A stretch of DNA of 64,000 bases from Microbacterium maritypicum (GTDB lineage: Bacteria > Actinomycetota > Actinomycetes > Actinomycetales > Microbacteriaceae), in assembly GCF_008868125.1 (NCBI RefSeq), contig NZ_WAAQ01000001.1, positions 2,163,736 to 2,227,735 of the forward strand. Reading direction: 5' to 3'. Each line of letters starts with the position of its first letter. Within the stretch, counting starts at the first letter, position 1. Of this stretch, positions 8,501 through 14,702 are shown in pieces. Made by a program: the position numbers and the translations under genes. Under the pieces are notes generated by a model, which worked only from the letters and a program-made list of their open reading frames with translations, made no database searches and was not told the DNA's origin.

Positions 8501-9006
8501 CCATCTGGCTGGCCGGTGCGGCGGCAGACGACCGCTCCCGGTTCCTGCCGGGGACGACGGTCGCCGTGCAGCCTCCGCTGTTCGCCGACCAGACCAGCTA
8601 CGAGCGCCTCTCCGCCGACCTGTGGGCGACCGGTGTGTCGACCGACGATCATCCGATGGCGCACTTCCGCGAACAGCTGCGCGCCCGCGGTGTGCTGACG
8701 GCAGTCGACCTGCGCGGGCACGAGGTGGGTCGACGCATCGAGGTCGCCGGTCTCGTCACCCATCGTCAGCGACCGGCGACGGCCGCCGGGATCACCTTCG
8801 TGAACCTCGAGGACGAGAGCGGCCTGGTGAACATCGTCTGCTCCGCCGGGGTGTGGAACCGCTACCGCCGCGTCGCCAGGGATTCACCGGCGCTCATCAT
8901 CCGCGGCATCCTGGAGCGATCCACCGAGGGCGTGATCAACGTGCTCGCCGATGGCTTCGAGGACCTGCGCACCGGTCTCACGCACCACTCCAGGGACTTC
9001 CGTTGA
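5539..9006 (+). CDS. dnaE2: Error-prone DNA polymerase III alpha subunit DnaE2
   Basis: This 1155-residue C-family polymerase carries out translesion synthesis. After a proline-rich N-terminal stretch of about 60 residues comes a PHP domain starting AELHAHSSYSFLDG (about residue 65). The palm contains GRGSAAASAVCYLLG and the catalytic PDIDVDFDSDR (about residues 453-463). The fingers region shows KFDLLGLGMLAA, and an OB-fold nucleic-acid-binding domain closes the protein (VAGLVTHRQRP, FVNLEDESG). The length and lack of C-terminal clamp/tau regions fit DnaE2, not replicative DnaE1. It ends 14 nt before a convergent gene with no clear terminator between. Confidence 0.95.
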   Translation: MGWHNPPLSWNDLERALSGEESPPSPPPAAEPRGQRTDAGPVSHRRKRTPPVAVPRPESAVPYAELHAHSSYSFLDGASSPEDLLAEADRLGLTALALTDHDGFYGAARFAEVADLMESPLQTVFGAELSLDLPAPQRGSADPAGEHLLVLARGMEGYHRLSGAITAAQLRGGEKGRPVYDLDDLAARADGHWTILTGCRKGAVRRGLEAGDARAPLRSLVDLFGSDHVVVELFDHGDPLDTRRNDALAELAGRMRLPMVATNNVHYATPAQASLAEAVAAVRAVRSMDELDGWLPAHGGAHLRSGAEMSARFSRHPGAISYGLELAAASAFPLRLARPALPQQKVPAGHTPMTWLRHLVWEAVPSKYPRLDDDGRHRIARELDVIEEKDFPGYFLIVHGIVTEARRRGILCQGRGSAAASAVCYLLGITAVDPILYRLPFERFLATTRTEEPDIDVDFDSDRREEIIQWVYAEYGRERAAQVANVIQYRPKNAVRDMARALGHSPGQQDAWSRQVDGWGAGLEPVEGHDIPEKVLAYAGELLKAPRHLGIHSGGMVLTARPVGEVVPVEHARMENRTVIQWDKDDSAFMGLVKFDLLGLGMLAALQHCFDLIRESTGEEWTLETIPKEEPAVYDMLCRADSIGVFQVESRAQIGLLPRLQPRAFYDLAIQIALIRPGPIQGGAVHPFVRRKMAKDRIDEENRERATRGEAPVEFAIPYPHSDLEDILKRTLGIPIFQEQLIQMATAIGDCTADEADLLRRAMGSKRGLEKIEKVRDKLYAGMARRGLVDEAADRIYAQIQAFSNFGFAESHSLSFALLVYASSWVKLHYPAAFLAGLLRSQPMGFYSAATLTADARRHGVEVRRPDLHVSGATETLEPLVDGAPRRPTGRDGCTADLQPPALRFDRDAPDESAAHRRDGNSAVRLGLSGIRGIGVPMAERIVAERDANGRYRDLNDLVRRTDATAAHVEALATAGAFDCLGLERREAIWLAGAAADDRSRFLPGTTVAVQPPLFADQTSYERLSADLWATGVSTDDHPMAHFREQLRARGVLTAVDLRGHEVGRRIEVAGLVTHRQRPATAAGITFVNLEDESGLVNIVCSAGVWNRYRRVARDSPALIIRGILERSTEGVINVLADGFEDLRTGLTHHSRDFR

Positions 9007-9020
9007 GAAGGACCCCCGAC

Positions 9021-9404
9021 TCACCAGAAGCGCTCTGACTCCTCCATCGGAGGACGGTCGACTCCACCCCATCTGTCGGCTTCGGCCTTCGCGGCATCGG
9101 CAGCCGCGTCGGCTTCGCGCAGAGCGACCTTGGCGCCGGTCGGACCGGGCCCGAGGGGATCGACGAGCAGCGTGGTGTGCGCGCCTGCGTCCCCCATCGT
9201 CACGGTGCACCGCAGGACTCGCCCGATCCAGCGGGAGAAGTCGCCGCTCGGGTCTTCTGCACGTCGGTAGCGGATCCCCGTGTCGAGGTCGACGAGGGTG
9301 AGGACCACCGGTTCATCGGTGAGCGGATCGGCCTGCTCCGTCACCTCGATGCGGTGTCCGTGAGCGATGGCGACCTGAGCGGAGAGCACGAGCAGTCTGT
9401 CCAT
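9021..9404 (-). CDS. Hypothetical protein with alanine-rich helical C-terminus
   Basis: I do not recognise this 127-residue protein. The first ~85 residues look like a small beta-rich domain (VTEQADPLTDEPVVLTLVDLD, GIRYRRAED, VLRCTVTMGD). The rest is a helical alanine/glutamate/arginine stretch ending MEESERFW. There is no signal peptide. The start at 9404 is supported by TAGGGT exactly 6 nt upstream (9411-9416 on the minus strand), with a TTGTCT -35-like hexamer 16 nt further. It is convergent with dnaE2. Confidence 0.65.
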   Translation of the reverse strand: MDRLLVLSAQVAIAHGHRIEVTEQADPLTDEPVVLTLVDLDTGIRYRRAEDPSGDFSRWIGRVLRCTVTMGDAGAHTTLLVDPLGPGPTGAKVALREADAAADAAKAEADRWGGVDRPPMEESERFW

Positions 9405-9410
9405 GAGTCC

Positions 9411-9438
9411 ACCCTAGGCACGCCCGTCAGGAAGACAA
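9411..9438 (-). promoter_or_regulatory. Candidate leaderless promoter of the hypothetical gene
   Basis: On the minus strand a TTGTCT hexamer (9433-9438) is spaced 16 nt from TAGGGT (9411-9416), which ends 6 nt before the ATG at 9404. This is one of the better -35/-10 pairs among the leaderless candidates. Confidence 0.5.
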
Positions 9439-9737
9439 CAGGGAGTCCACGCGAGTAACATTCGTAGATTTCTTTGTCCCCCGAATGGCGGACAAGGGGA
9501 TTAAGCGATATTCTGCTCGGGTAGCGGGGGCTACGAGGCTGATGCACTGGGGAATCAGCCGTGAGCGCAGCGAGATCTTCGCCGCCTCCCCTACCGTCCG
9601 GGAAGGGCGGTGAGCCCTCTCGACGACACCGTCTGGGGCGGGTCATCGAGAGGGCCATTCTCCCCGGTGGGCCTGTCGGGCCACGACCCGCCGAGCAGAG
9701 CCCCGTCGAGCAGAGCCCTGTCGCGCAGAGTTCCGAT
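9439..9737. other. Intergenic stretch with short hairpins and no convincing gene
   Basis: No supported gene lies here. The region holds three inverted repeats: TTTGTCC/GGACAAG (about 9472-9496), GTAGC/GCTAC (9521-9534) and GGCTGAT/ATCAGCC (9537-9560). It also holds a short GC-rich direct repeat around CGAGCAGAGCCC (9698-9730). A 23-codon ORF starts at 9542, and a GTG-initiated frame at 9561 runs on antisense to the next gene; neither has coding support. Confidence 0.5.
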
Positions 9738-10112
9738 TCAGTCGAGCGGGATGACCTCGAGCGTGTTGGACCGCACCGGCTCCTGACCCATCTCGGGAGC
9801 GTACGGGCTGGGCGTGTACTTGCGGAGATACTCGGCATCGATCGCGGAGTTGATCGCCTCGTCGGTGATCCGCTCGAAGCGGACGTCCTTGGTGACGCCA
9901 CCCGCCGATACGCGGCCGCGCAGACTGGCGAGAGCCGGGGCGTACCACTTTCCCTCGAGCCCCGTGTAGGAGCGGACGAAGAGTCGCCCGTCGACGGCGA
10001 CCGCCCAGATCCCGACCGTCTTCGGCGTCGTCCCGTCTTCGAGCTGCGCGGAGAGATCGAACATCTCCGGCTCGGCGATGCGCGCGAGCTCCTCAGTGTT
10101 CCAGGTCGTCAT
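9738..10112 (-). CDS. DUF2255 family protein
   Basis: The 124-residue protein fits the DUF2255 family: a short helical start (TWNTEELARIAEPEMFDL), then the split-barrel-like strands VGIWAVAVDGRLFVRSYTG and a KWYAPALAS segment, followed by a short helical end. This fold is related to FMN-binding pyridoxine-phosphate-oxidase-like proteins, but a biochemical role is not established. The ATG at 10112 has a strong GAGGAGG ribosome-binding site. It lies 33 nt upstream in transcription order from nothing obvious and shares its strand with the TetR gene, whose stop is 34 nt away, so read-through from the regulator is possible. Confidence 0.8.
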   Translation of the reverse strand: MTTWNTEELARIAEPEMFDLSAQLEDGTTPKTVGIWAVAVDGRLFVRSYTGLEGKWYAPALASLRGRVSAGGVTKDVRFERITDEAINSAIDAEYLRKYTPSPYAPEMGQEPVRSNTLEVIPLD

Positions 10113-10145
10113 GAGTCCTCCTCGGTCGATACGGCAGAGTGCATG

Positions 10146-10790
10146 CTACGTCAGATCGCGCCCGGCCTGACGATCGACCGCGGGTGGGGCATCGATGAGA
10201 CGCATGCGCAGCGAATCGAGGAGAAGACCGACGCCGAGTTCGAACGTGCGATCCGACCGGGCGGTCCCCCGTTCCGCGCCGTCGATGAGGCGACCGAGCG
10301 TGCGTGTCGGCCCGCCGGGCTGCCAGACCTCGTCGGGAGATGCGAGATCGAGACCGAATCCGATCGCGAAGGCGTCGATCACCGCGATGACCGAGAGCAC
10401 CTCGTCATCGGCGAATCCTCCGTCGACGAGCACGGAGGCGAGGTCGTCGTATGCGGCGATGACCGCCGGGTGCGTGATCGTCTTGCCCACGAGCAGCGGC
10501 ACGAGCTGCGGATGATCCGCGTACATCCGACGCTGGGTGCGCAGCACGGTGAGCACGAACTCCTCCCAGTGCTCCCCCTGCCATTGGATGCGGTAGCCCT
10601 CCATGAGCTGTCCGCGCATGAGTTCGAGGATCCCCTCCATGCCGTCGACATGGTTGTAGAGCGACGACGGCCGCACCCCGAGCTCGCGAGCGATGGCGTT
10701 GACCCCGAACGGCTCGCCTGCTCTGGCCAGCGCGAGGCCCGCGGAGCCGATGATCTCCGGGGAAAGAAGCGGTGAGGAGGGCCTCGGCAT
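10146..10790 (-). CDS. TetR/AcrR family transcriptional regulator
   Basis: The 214-residue repressor has an N-terminal helix-turn-helix (FGVNAIARELGVRPSSLYNHVDGMEGILELM, about residues 28-58) and a C-terminal ligand-binding domain of the TetR_C type. It is divergent from an MFS exporter and an amidohydrolase. A pair of perfect 17-bp direct repeats lies between them at 10867-10900, a likely operator. The start at 10790 (MPRPSS) has a GGAGAAAG ribosome-binding site; the longer frame upstream runs across the operator and is not coding. Most likely it represses itself and the divergent pair until a small-molecule ligand appears. The ligand is unknown. Confidence 0.9.
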   Translation of the reverse strand: MPRPSSPLLSPEIIGSAGLALARAGEPFGVNAIARELGVRPSSLYNHVDGMEGILELMRGQLMEGYRIQWQGEHWEEFVLTVLRTQRRMYADHPQLVPLLVGKTITHPAVIAAYDDLASVLVDGGFADDEVLSVIAVIDAFAIGFGLDLASPDEVWQPGGPTRTLGRLIDGAERGTARSDRTFELGVGLLLDSLRMRLIDAPPAVDRQAGRDLT

Positions 10791-10866
10791 CGGAAGCTCG
10801 CTTTCTCCGGATGACCGGATCGTGAAATTCGGGGTTCCGCGGAAACCCTCTCCTGTGCATAATAAT

Positions 10867-10900
10867 GAACACCATTCGTTTACGAACACCATTCGTTTAC
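10867..10900. repeat. Two perfect 17-bp direct repeats, probable TetR operator
   Basis: GAACACCATTCGTTTAC occurs twice in tandem. Across the junction the palindrome TTCGT-TT-ACGAA is formed (10875-10886), and CGAA/TTCG half-sites recur in each copy. The position, midway between a TetR gene and the divergent exporter gene, is that of an operator binding two dimers. The assignment is inferred from symmetry and position. Confidence 0.7.
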
Positions 10901-10976
10901 GACGTCGTGCCCCATCCGATGCACGTCCGCCGACTTCCCCTCCGCGCACAATGCCGTGCCGACTCCCTGGAGCCCC

Positions 10977-12212
10977 ATGACAACTCTCGATCTCCGCACG
11001 CGAATCCCCCTCCGATTCCCGACAGCGACGGCGACCTTCGCCGTCGGAATCGCGGGATACCTCGGCGTCAACCTGTCGCCCTACATGATCACCGCCGCGC
11101 AGACGGGGCTGGGCCTCGACATCCTCGCCGCCAGCTGGCTCGTCACCGCGACGCTCCTGCTCACGGCGGTGACGGGCTTGGCGATCGCCCCCCTGTGCGC
11201 CGGCGTGCATCGCCGGGCCGTCGCACGCGCGGGCCTCGGTCTCGCCGTGGTGGGCTTCACGATCGCGGCCCTCGTGCCCGCCGCCATGCTTCCGGGACTC
11301 CTCCTCGGCGGGGCCGGAGCCGGTGGCGCGGTCGCCGCGTCCGGCGCGGCGCTCGCCGCCTTCCGCAACCCGGACAGGGTCGCCGGCTTCAACGGGCTCG
11401 CGAACCGCGGCATCATCACGGTGGTACTCGCCGTGATCCCCCTGATCGGCCTCGCTCCGATCGATGTCTTCGGCGCCCTCGCGCTGTTCAACCTGATCGG
11501 ACTCGTCGCCTCGGCGTGGCTCCCCGCCGCGCCGGTCGTCGCTCCGCAGGCGGGAGCGGCCGTCGCCGAGGCGATGCCGATCGAGATCCCCCCGACCGGG
11601 ACGATCCGCACCTCTCCCGCCCGTTCGCGCACCGTCACCCTCGCCGGCTTCGGGCTCCTTCTCGTGTTCGCACTCTGGGCGGCCAGCGAGGATTCGCTCT
11701 GGGCGATGGCAGGCATCATGGGCGCGGAGCAGGCCGGTTTGACACCCGAGGGACTCGGCATCGCGCTCAGCGGCGCCACGGCCGGCGGACTGCTCGGCTC
11801 ACTGCTGCTGATGATCGTCGGAGCGCGCTTCGGGCGTGCCGTCCCCCTCGTGATCCTGCTGATCGCCGGCGGCGCACTCAAGATCGTGGAAGGGTTCGTG
11901 ACCGACCCCACCACCTTCATCGTGGTGTTCATCGTCTGGAACTCCGTGTACGCGATCGCGTTCATGTACTTCGTGTCGACATCGGCGGCGCTCGACGCCG
12001 ACGGCCGCTGGTCGGGCCCTCTGCTCGCCGTCTACCTCGTCGGTTCGGCACTCACTCCCGTCATCGGCGCCGCGCTCGTCGGCGCTCTCGGATACCAGGG
12101 CTTCGCGATCGCTCTCGGCGTCGCGAGTTTCGTCCTGGCCGTGCCCGCCGGGGCGATCGCCCTCGTATCGACGCGTCTGGAACGCATAACCGCACAGGAG
12201 ATCGACGCATGA
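10977..12212 (+). CDS. MFS transporter
   Basis: This is a 411-residue integral membrane protein with about 12 hydrophobic helices and a hydrophilic central loop near residues 190-220, the layout of a major facilitator superfamily permease. Paired small-residue segments are visible (GLLLGGAGAGGAVAASGAAL, GATAGGLLGSLLLMIVGARF). ATG at 10977 was chosen because it follows CTGGAG and precedes a short cytoplasmic N-terminus. The gene overlaps the amidohydrolase start by 4 nt, so the two are coupled. With the divergent TetR gene this suggests uptake of a substrate for the amidohydrolase, or export of a toxic compound. The direction of transport is not shown by the sequence. Confidence 0.88.
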   Translation: MTTLDLRTRIPLRFPTATATFAVGIAGYLGVNLSPYMITAAQTGLGLDILAASWLVTATLLLTAVTGLAIAPLCAGVHRRAVARAGLGLAVVGFTIAALVPAAMLPGLLLGGAGAGGAVAASGAALAAFRNPDRVAGFNGLANRGIITVVLAVIPLIGLAPIDVFGALALFNLIGLVASAWLPAAPVVAPQAGAAVAEAMPIEIPPTGTIRTSPARSRTVTLAGFGLLLVFALWAASEDSLWAMAGIMGAEQAGLTPEGLGIALSGATAGGLLGSLLLMIVGARFGRAVPLVILLIAGGALKIVEGFVTDPTTFIVVFIVWNSVYAIAFMYFVSTSAALDADGRWSGPLLAVYLVGSALTPVIGAALVGALGYQGFAIALGVASFVLAVPAGAIALVSTRLERITAQEIDA

Positions 12213-13798
12213 CCCGCACCCTTTACCGCAACGGCCGCATCTTCACCGGCGACGAGTCGCGCTGGGCGGACTCCCTCGTCGTCGACGGCGAGGAGTTCAT
12301 CCACGTCGGCACCGAGGACTCCGCGCCGCCCGCCGACGCCGCGGTCGACCTGGGAGGTCGTATCGTCCTTCCCGGCTTCACCGACGCGCACACCCACCTG
12401 CTCATGATGGGCGAGGCGCTCGGACAGGTCGGACTCACCGATGCGCACTCGCTCGAAGAGATCCAGCACCGACTGCTCGCCGCGCGACGCACAGCGCCCG
12501 GCGTGCTGCGCGGACGCGGCTGGCTGTTCGACGCGATCCCCGGGGGTGAGCCGACCGCGGCCATGATCGATGAGGTCGTCGCCGACATCCCGGTCTACCT
12601 CGATGCGAACGACTACCACTCCTGCTGGGTGAACACGGCGGCCCTCGCCGAGCTGGGGATCACACGCGACACCCCCGACCCGATCGGTGGACGCATCGCG
12701 CGCGACGCGCTCGGCGAGCCGACGGGGATGCTGTACGAGACGGCCGCGCAGCTGCACGCGTGGGCTCATCGTGACGCGACCACGACCGATGCCCAGCGGG
12801 ACGCGGCGGTCGAGCGGGTCGTGTCCGCCTATCTCGCCGCCGGTGTGACCGGCGCTGTGGACATGGCCTTCGACGAGCTCGGGCTCGCCGCGCTCGGTCG
12901 AGCGGCCGAGCGCGATCGGCTCCCGCTGCGCATCGCCGCGCACTGGTTCGTCGCGAACACCGGAGACGACGCCGCGAACCTCGCACAGGTCAGACAGGCA
13001 TCAGCCCACGCTTCGGGAACGACGGCGGGGGTACGGGTGCTCGGGATCAAGCTCGTGCTCGACGGCACGATCGACGCGTGCACGGCGGCCATGGGCGCCC
13101 CCTATGCCGATGGCACCAACGCCGAGCCGATCTGGCCCGCCGAACGACTGCTGCCGGTCGTCGCGGCGGCCGATGCCGCGGGACTGCAGATCGCGATGCA
13201 CGCGATCGGCGACGCGGCGAGCGCGCTCGCCCTCGATGCGATCGAGCATGCCATCTCCGTGAACGGCGAGCGCGCGCGCCGTCACCGGATCGAGCACCTC
13301 GAGTTCGCGGCGGCAGGGACGGCGGAGCGGATGGCGCGGCTGGGGGTGACGGCATCCATGCAACCCGTGCACGCCGACCCCGCGATCTTCGCCAACTGGG
13401 CGGCACAGGTCGGCGACGAGCGCGCTGACCGCGCCTTCGCCTGGTCGGAATACGAGGAAGCCGGTGCGCTCCTCGCCTTCTCGACCGATGCACCGACAGC
13501 GCCGCACGAGGCCCTCGCCAACATGTACGTCGCGGCCACCCGTGCCTCGGCTCTGGCTCCGGGTACACCGGCGGTTCACCCGGAACAGGCCCTCCCGCTC
13601 GAGCGAGCCATCGCGCACGCCACTCGGGATGCGGCGGCGTCGATCGGCGATGGGAGCTGGCGCGGTCGCATCGCGGTCGGCCACGCGGCAGACTTCGCCG
13701 TTCTCGACGTCGACCCGTTCGCGGCGGATCCGGCGACCCTGCTCACGACGCGAGTGGTCCGGACCGTGATCGCGGGCCGGACGGTGCACGAGGCCTAG
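12209..13798 (+). CDS. Amidohydrolase family protein (YtcJ-like, amidohydrolase 3)
   Basis: This 529-residue metal-dependent hydrolase has the TIM-barrel amidohydrolase layout. The first metal ligands are in LPGFTDAHTHLLMMGEA (about residues 51-67). Later histidines are in LQIAMHAIGDAAS and RRHRIEHLEF, and the catalytic aspartate is in LLAFSTDAPTAPHEA. A small beta-sandwich is formed from both ends (VDGEEFIHVG and ADFAVLDVDP). These features match YtcJ/N-substituted formamide deformylase-like proteins, usually cytoplasmic. Coupled to the MFS gene by ATGA, with AGGAG 8 nt upstream. It probably degrades the transported compound by amide hydrolysis. The substrate is unknown. Confidence 0.9.
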   Translation: MTRTLYRNGRIFTGDESRWADSLVVDGEEFIHVGTEDSAPPADAAVDLGGRIVLPGFTDAHTHLLMMGEALGQVGLTDAHSLEEIQHRLLAARRTAPGVLRGRGWLFDAIPGGEPTAAMIDEVVADIPVYLDANDYHSCWVNTAALAELGITRDTPDPIGGRIARDALGEPTGMLYETAAQLHAWAHRDATTTDAQRDAAVERVVSAYLAAGVTGAVDMAFDELGLAALGRAAERDRLPLRIAAHWFVANTGDDAANLAQVRQASAHASGTTAGVRVLGIKLVLDGTIDACTAAMGAPYADGTNAEPIWPAERLLPVVAAADAAGLQIAMHAIGDAASALALDAIEHAISVNGERARRHRIEHLEFAAAGTAERMARLGVTASMQPVHADPAIFANWAAQVGDERADRAFAWSEYEEAGALLAFSTDAPTAPHEALANMYVAATRASALAPGTPAVHPEQALPLERAIAHATRDAAASIGDGSWRGRIAVGHAADFAVLDVDPFAADPATLLTTRVVRTVIAGRTVHEA

Positions 13799-13830
13799 TG
13801 CTCGGCAGCCCCTCACACTCCGGCGGCGCG

Positions 13831-14499
13831 TTACGCCAGCGCGTCACGCAGGGCGAGGAGATGAGCGCGGCTGCGCGCTGATGCGGCTGATTCATCACGG
13901 TCGGCGATCGCTTCCACCTGCTCGGCATGGGCGTCGTGGTCGGCATCGTCGCCGAACTCGCGACGGAGGCGGAGCATCTCGATCATGGACTCGCGCAGCC
14001 GGGGGGTGAAGCTGTCGAACAGATCGAGGAGTACCGGGTTGTGCGAGGCGGCGACGATCGTCCGATGAAACGCGGTGTCGGCATCGACATGGCTTTCGAT
14101 GTCGGACCGCTGCGCTCCACGATCGGCGAGGGCGCGACGGATGCCGTGCAGGTCTGCGGGGGTACGTCGCACGGCGGCGAGCGCCGCGGCTTCGGTCTCG
14201 ATCGCGATACGCGCCTCGATCACGGCGGCGATGCCGGCCTTGCGCAGAACTGCGTCCCAGTCTTCCGGGGCGTCGAGCGCCGTCACGAACACGCCAGCAC
14301 CCTGTCGCGAGGCCAGCACCCCGCGCCCGGCGAGCTGGCGGATCGCCTCGCGCACGGTGGAGCGGCCGACGCCGAGCTGCGGGGCGAGCGTCGTCTCGCC
14401 AGGGAGCTTCTCTCCCAATGCCCATTCCCCGGCGCGGACGCGCTCCAGCAGAAGCTCCGCAGCCTGGTCCGCCAAGGGTGCACGTCTGACCTGTGCCAT
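13831..14499 (-). CDS. GntR family regulator, FadR subfamily
   Basis: The 222-residue protein has an N-terminal winged helix (LGEKLPGETTLAPQLGVGRS, then TVREAIRQLAGRGVLASRQG, about residues 27-68). It is followed by an all-helical FCD domain that carries candidate metal-binding histidines (DADTAFHRTIVAASHN). This architecture is typical of regulators of carbon or amino-acid metabolism that respond to carboxylic acids. It is divergent from leuA with its leader peptide, and the TTGTCTAC/TTGTCTGA direct repeats in the shared intergenic region are a candidate operator. It is convergent with the amidohydrolase. Control of leuA is possible but not shown. Confidence 0.9.
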   Translation of the reverse strand: MAQVRRAPLADQAAELLLERVRAGEWALGEKLPGETTLAPQLGVGRSTVREAIRQLAGRGVLASRQGAGVFVTALDAPEDWDAVLRKAGIAAVIEARIAIETEAAALAAVRRTPADLHGIRRALADRGAQRSDIESHVDADTAFHRTIVAASHNPVLLDLFDSFTPRLRESMIEMLRLRREFGDDADHDAHAEQVEAIADRDESAASARSRAHLLALRDALA

Positions 14500-14546
14500 G
14501 CGTCGACTCCGCTCTCTCCACCTCAGATCATCTCATCCGACTAAAT

Positions 14547-14578
14547 TTGTCTACTTGTCTGAGGAGTTGTGTTACAGT
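14547..14578 (+). promoter_or_regulatory. leu leader promoter with direct-repeat candidate operator
   Basis: Two 8-bp repeats, TTGTCTAC and TTGTCTGA (14547-14562), precede a -10 box TACAGT (14573-14578). The -10 ends exactly 6 nt before the leader peptide ATG at 14585. The TTGTCT hexamers look like -35 boxes but are spaced 20 and 12 nt from the -10, so one may instead be a GntR-type operator half-site. Confidence 0.5.
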
Positions 14579-14584
14579 CTAGCC

Positions 14585-14632
14585 ATGTTCTCGTCAGAGC
14601 ACCTTCTTCTTCGCCGCCACGGCGGGGCGTAG
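14585..14632 (+). CDS. leuL: Leucine leader peptide (attenuator peptide)
   Basis: This 15-codon ORF encodes [15 protein letters not shown] and stops with TAG inside a long GC-rich hairpin, 70 nt before leuA. The three consecutive leucines all use CTT, a rare codon in this GC-rich DNA, so ribosomes should stall when charged leucyl-tRNA is scarce. That is the logic of classical attenuation and is known for leucine and isoleucine-valine genes of other actinobacteria. There is no ribosome-binding site at the right distance, but TACAGT ends 6 nt before the ATG, so the transcript probably starts at the ATG itself (leaderless). Confidence 0.82.
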   Translation: MFSSEHLLLRRHGGA

Positions 14633-14654
14633 CCGGACCGGCTCCCCGTCGTGG
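14617..14654 (+). terminator. Attenuator hairpin of the leu leader
   Basis: CCACGGCGGGG (14617-14627) pairs with CCCCGTCGTGG (14644-14654), 11 pairs with one G-U. The loop contains a second hairpin, AGCCGG/CCGGCT (14631-14643). The structure overlaps the last codons and stop of the leader peptide. It has no U-tract, so it may block leuA translation or act with Rho instead of being a classical intrinsic terminator. Confidence 0.6.
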
Positions 14655-14702
14655 GGTCGAACGTGTGCCGGTCGCAACTCCCGACGAAGGACCCGCACCG
14701 CC

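Noticed and set aside
9561..10775. GTG-initiated 404-codon frame on the plus strand
   Set aside because: It runs antisense to the DUF2255 and TetR genes and has no ribosome-binding site or family motif.
10791..11210. Longer start for the TetR gene
   Set aside because: The extra frame covers the operator repeats and the start of the divergent MFS gene; the HTH begins after 10790.
14547..14702. T-box riboswitch before leuA
   Set aside because: The T-box core (AGGGTGG-like) and specifier loop are absent; the ORF with three leucine codons explains the region better.
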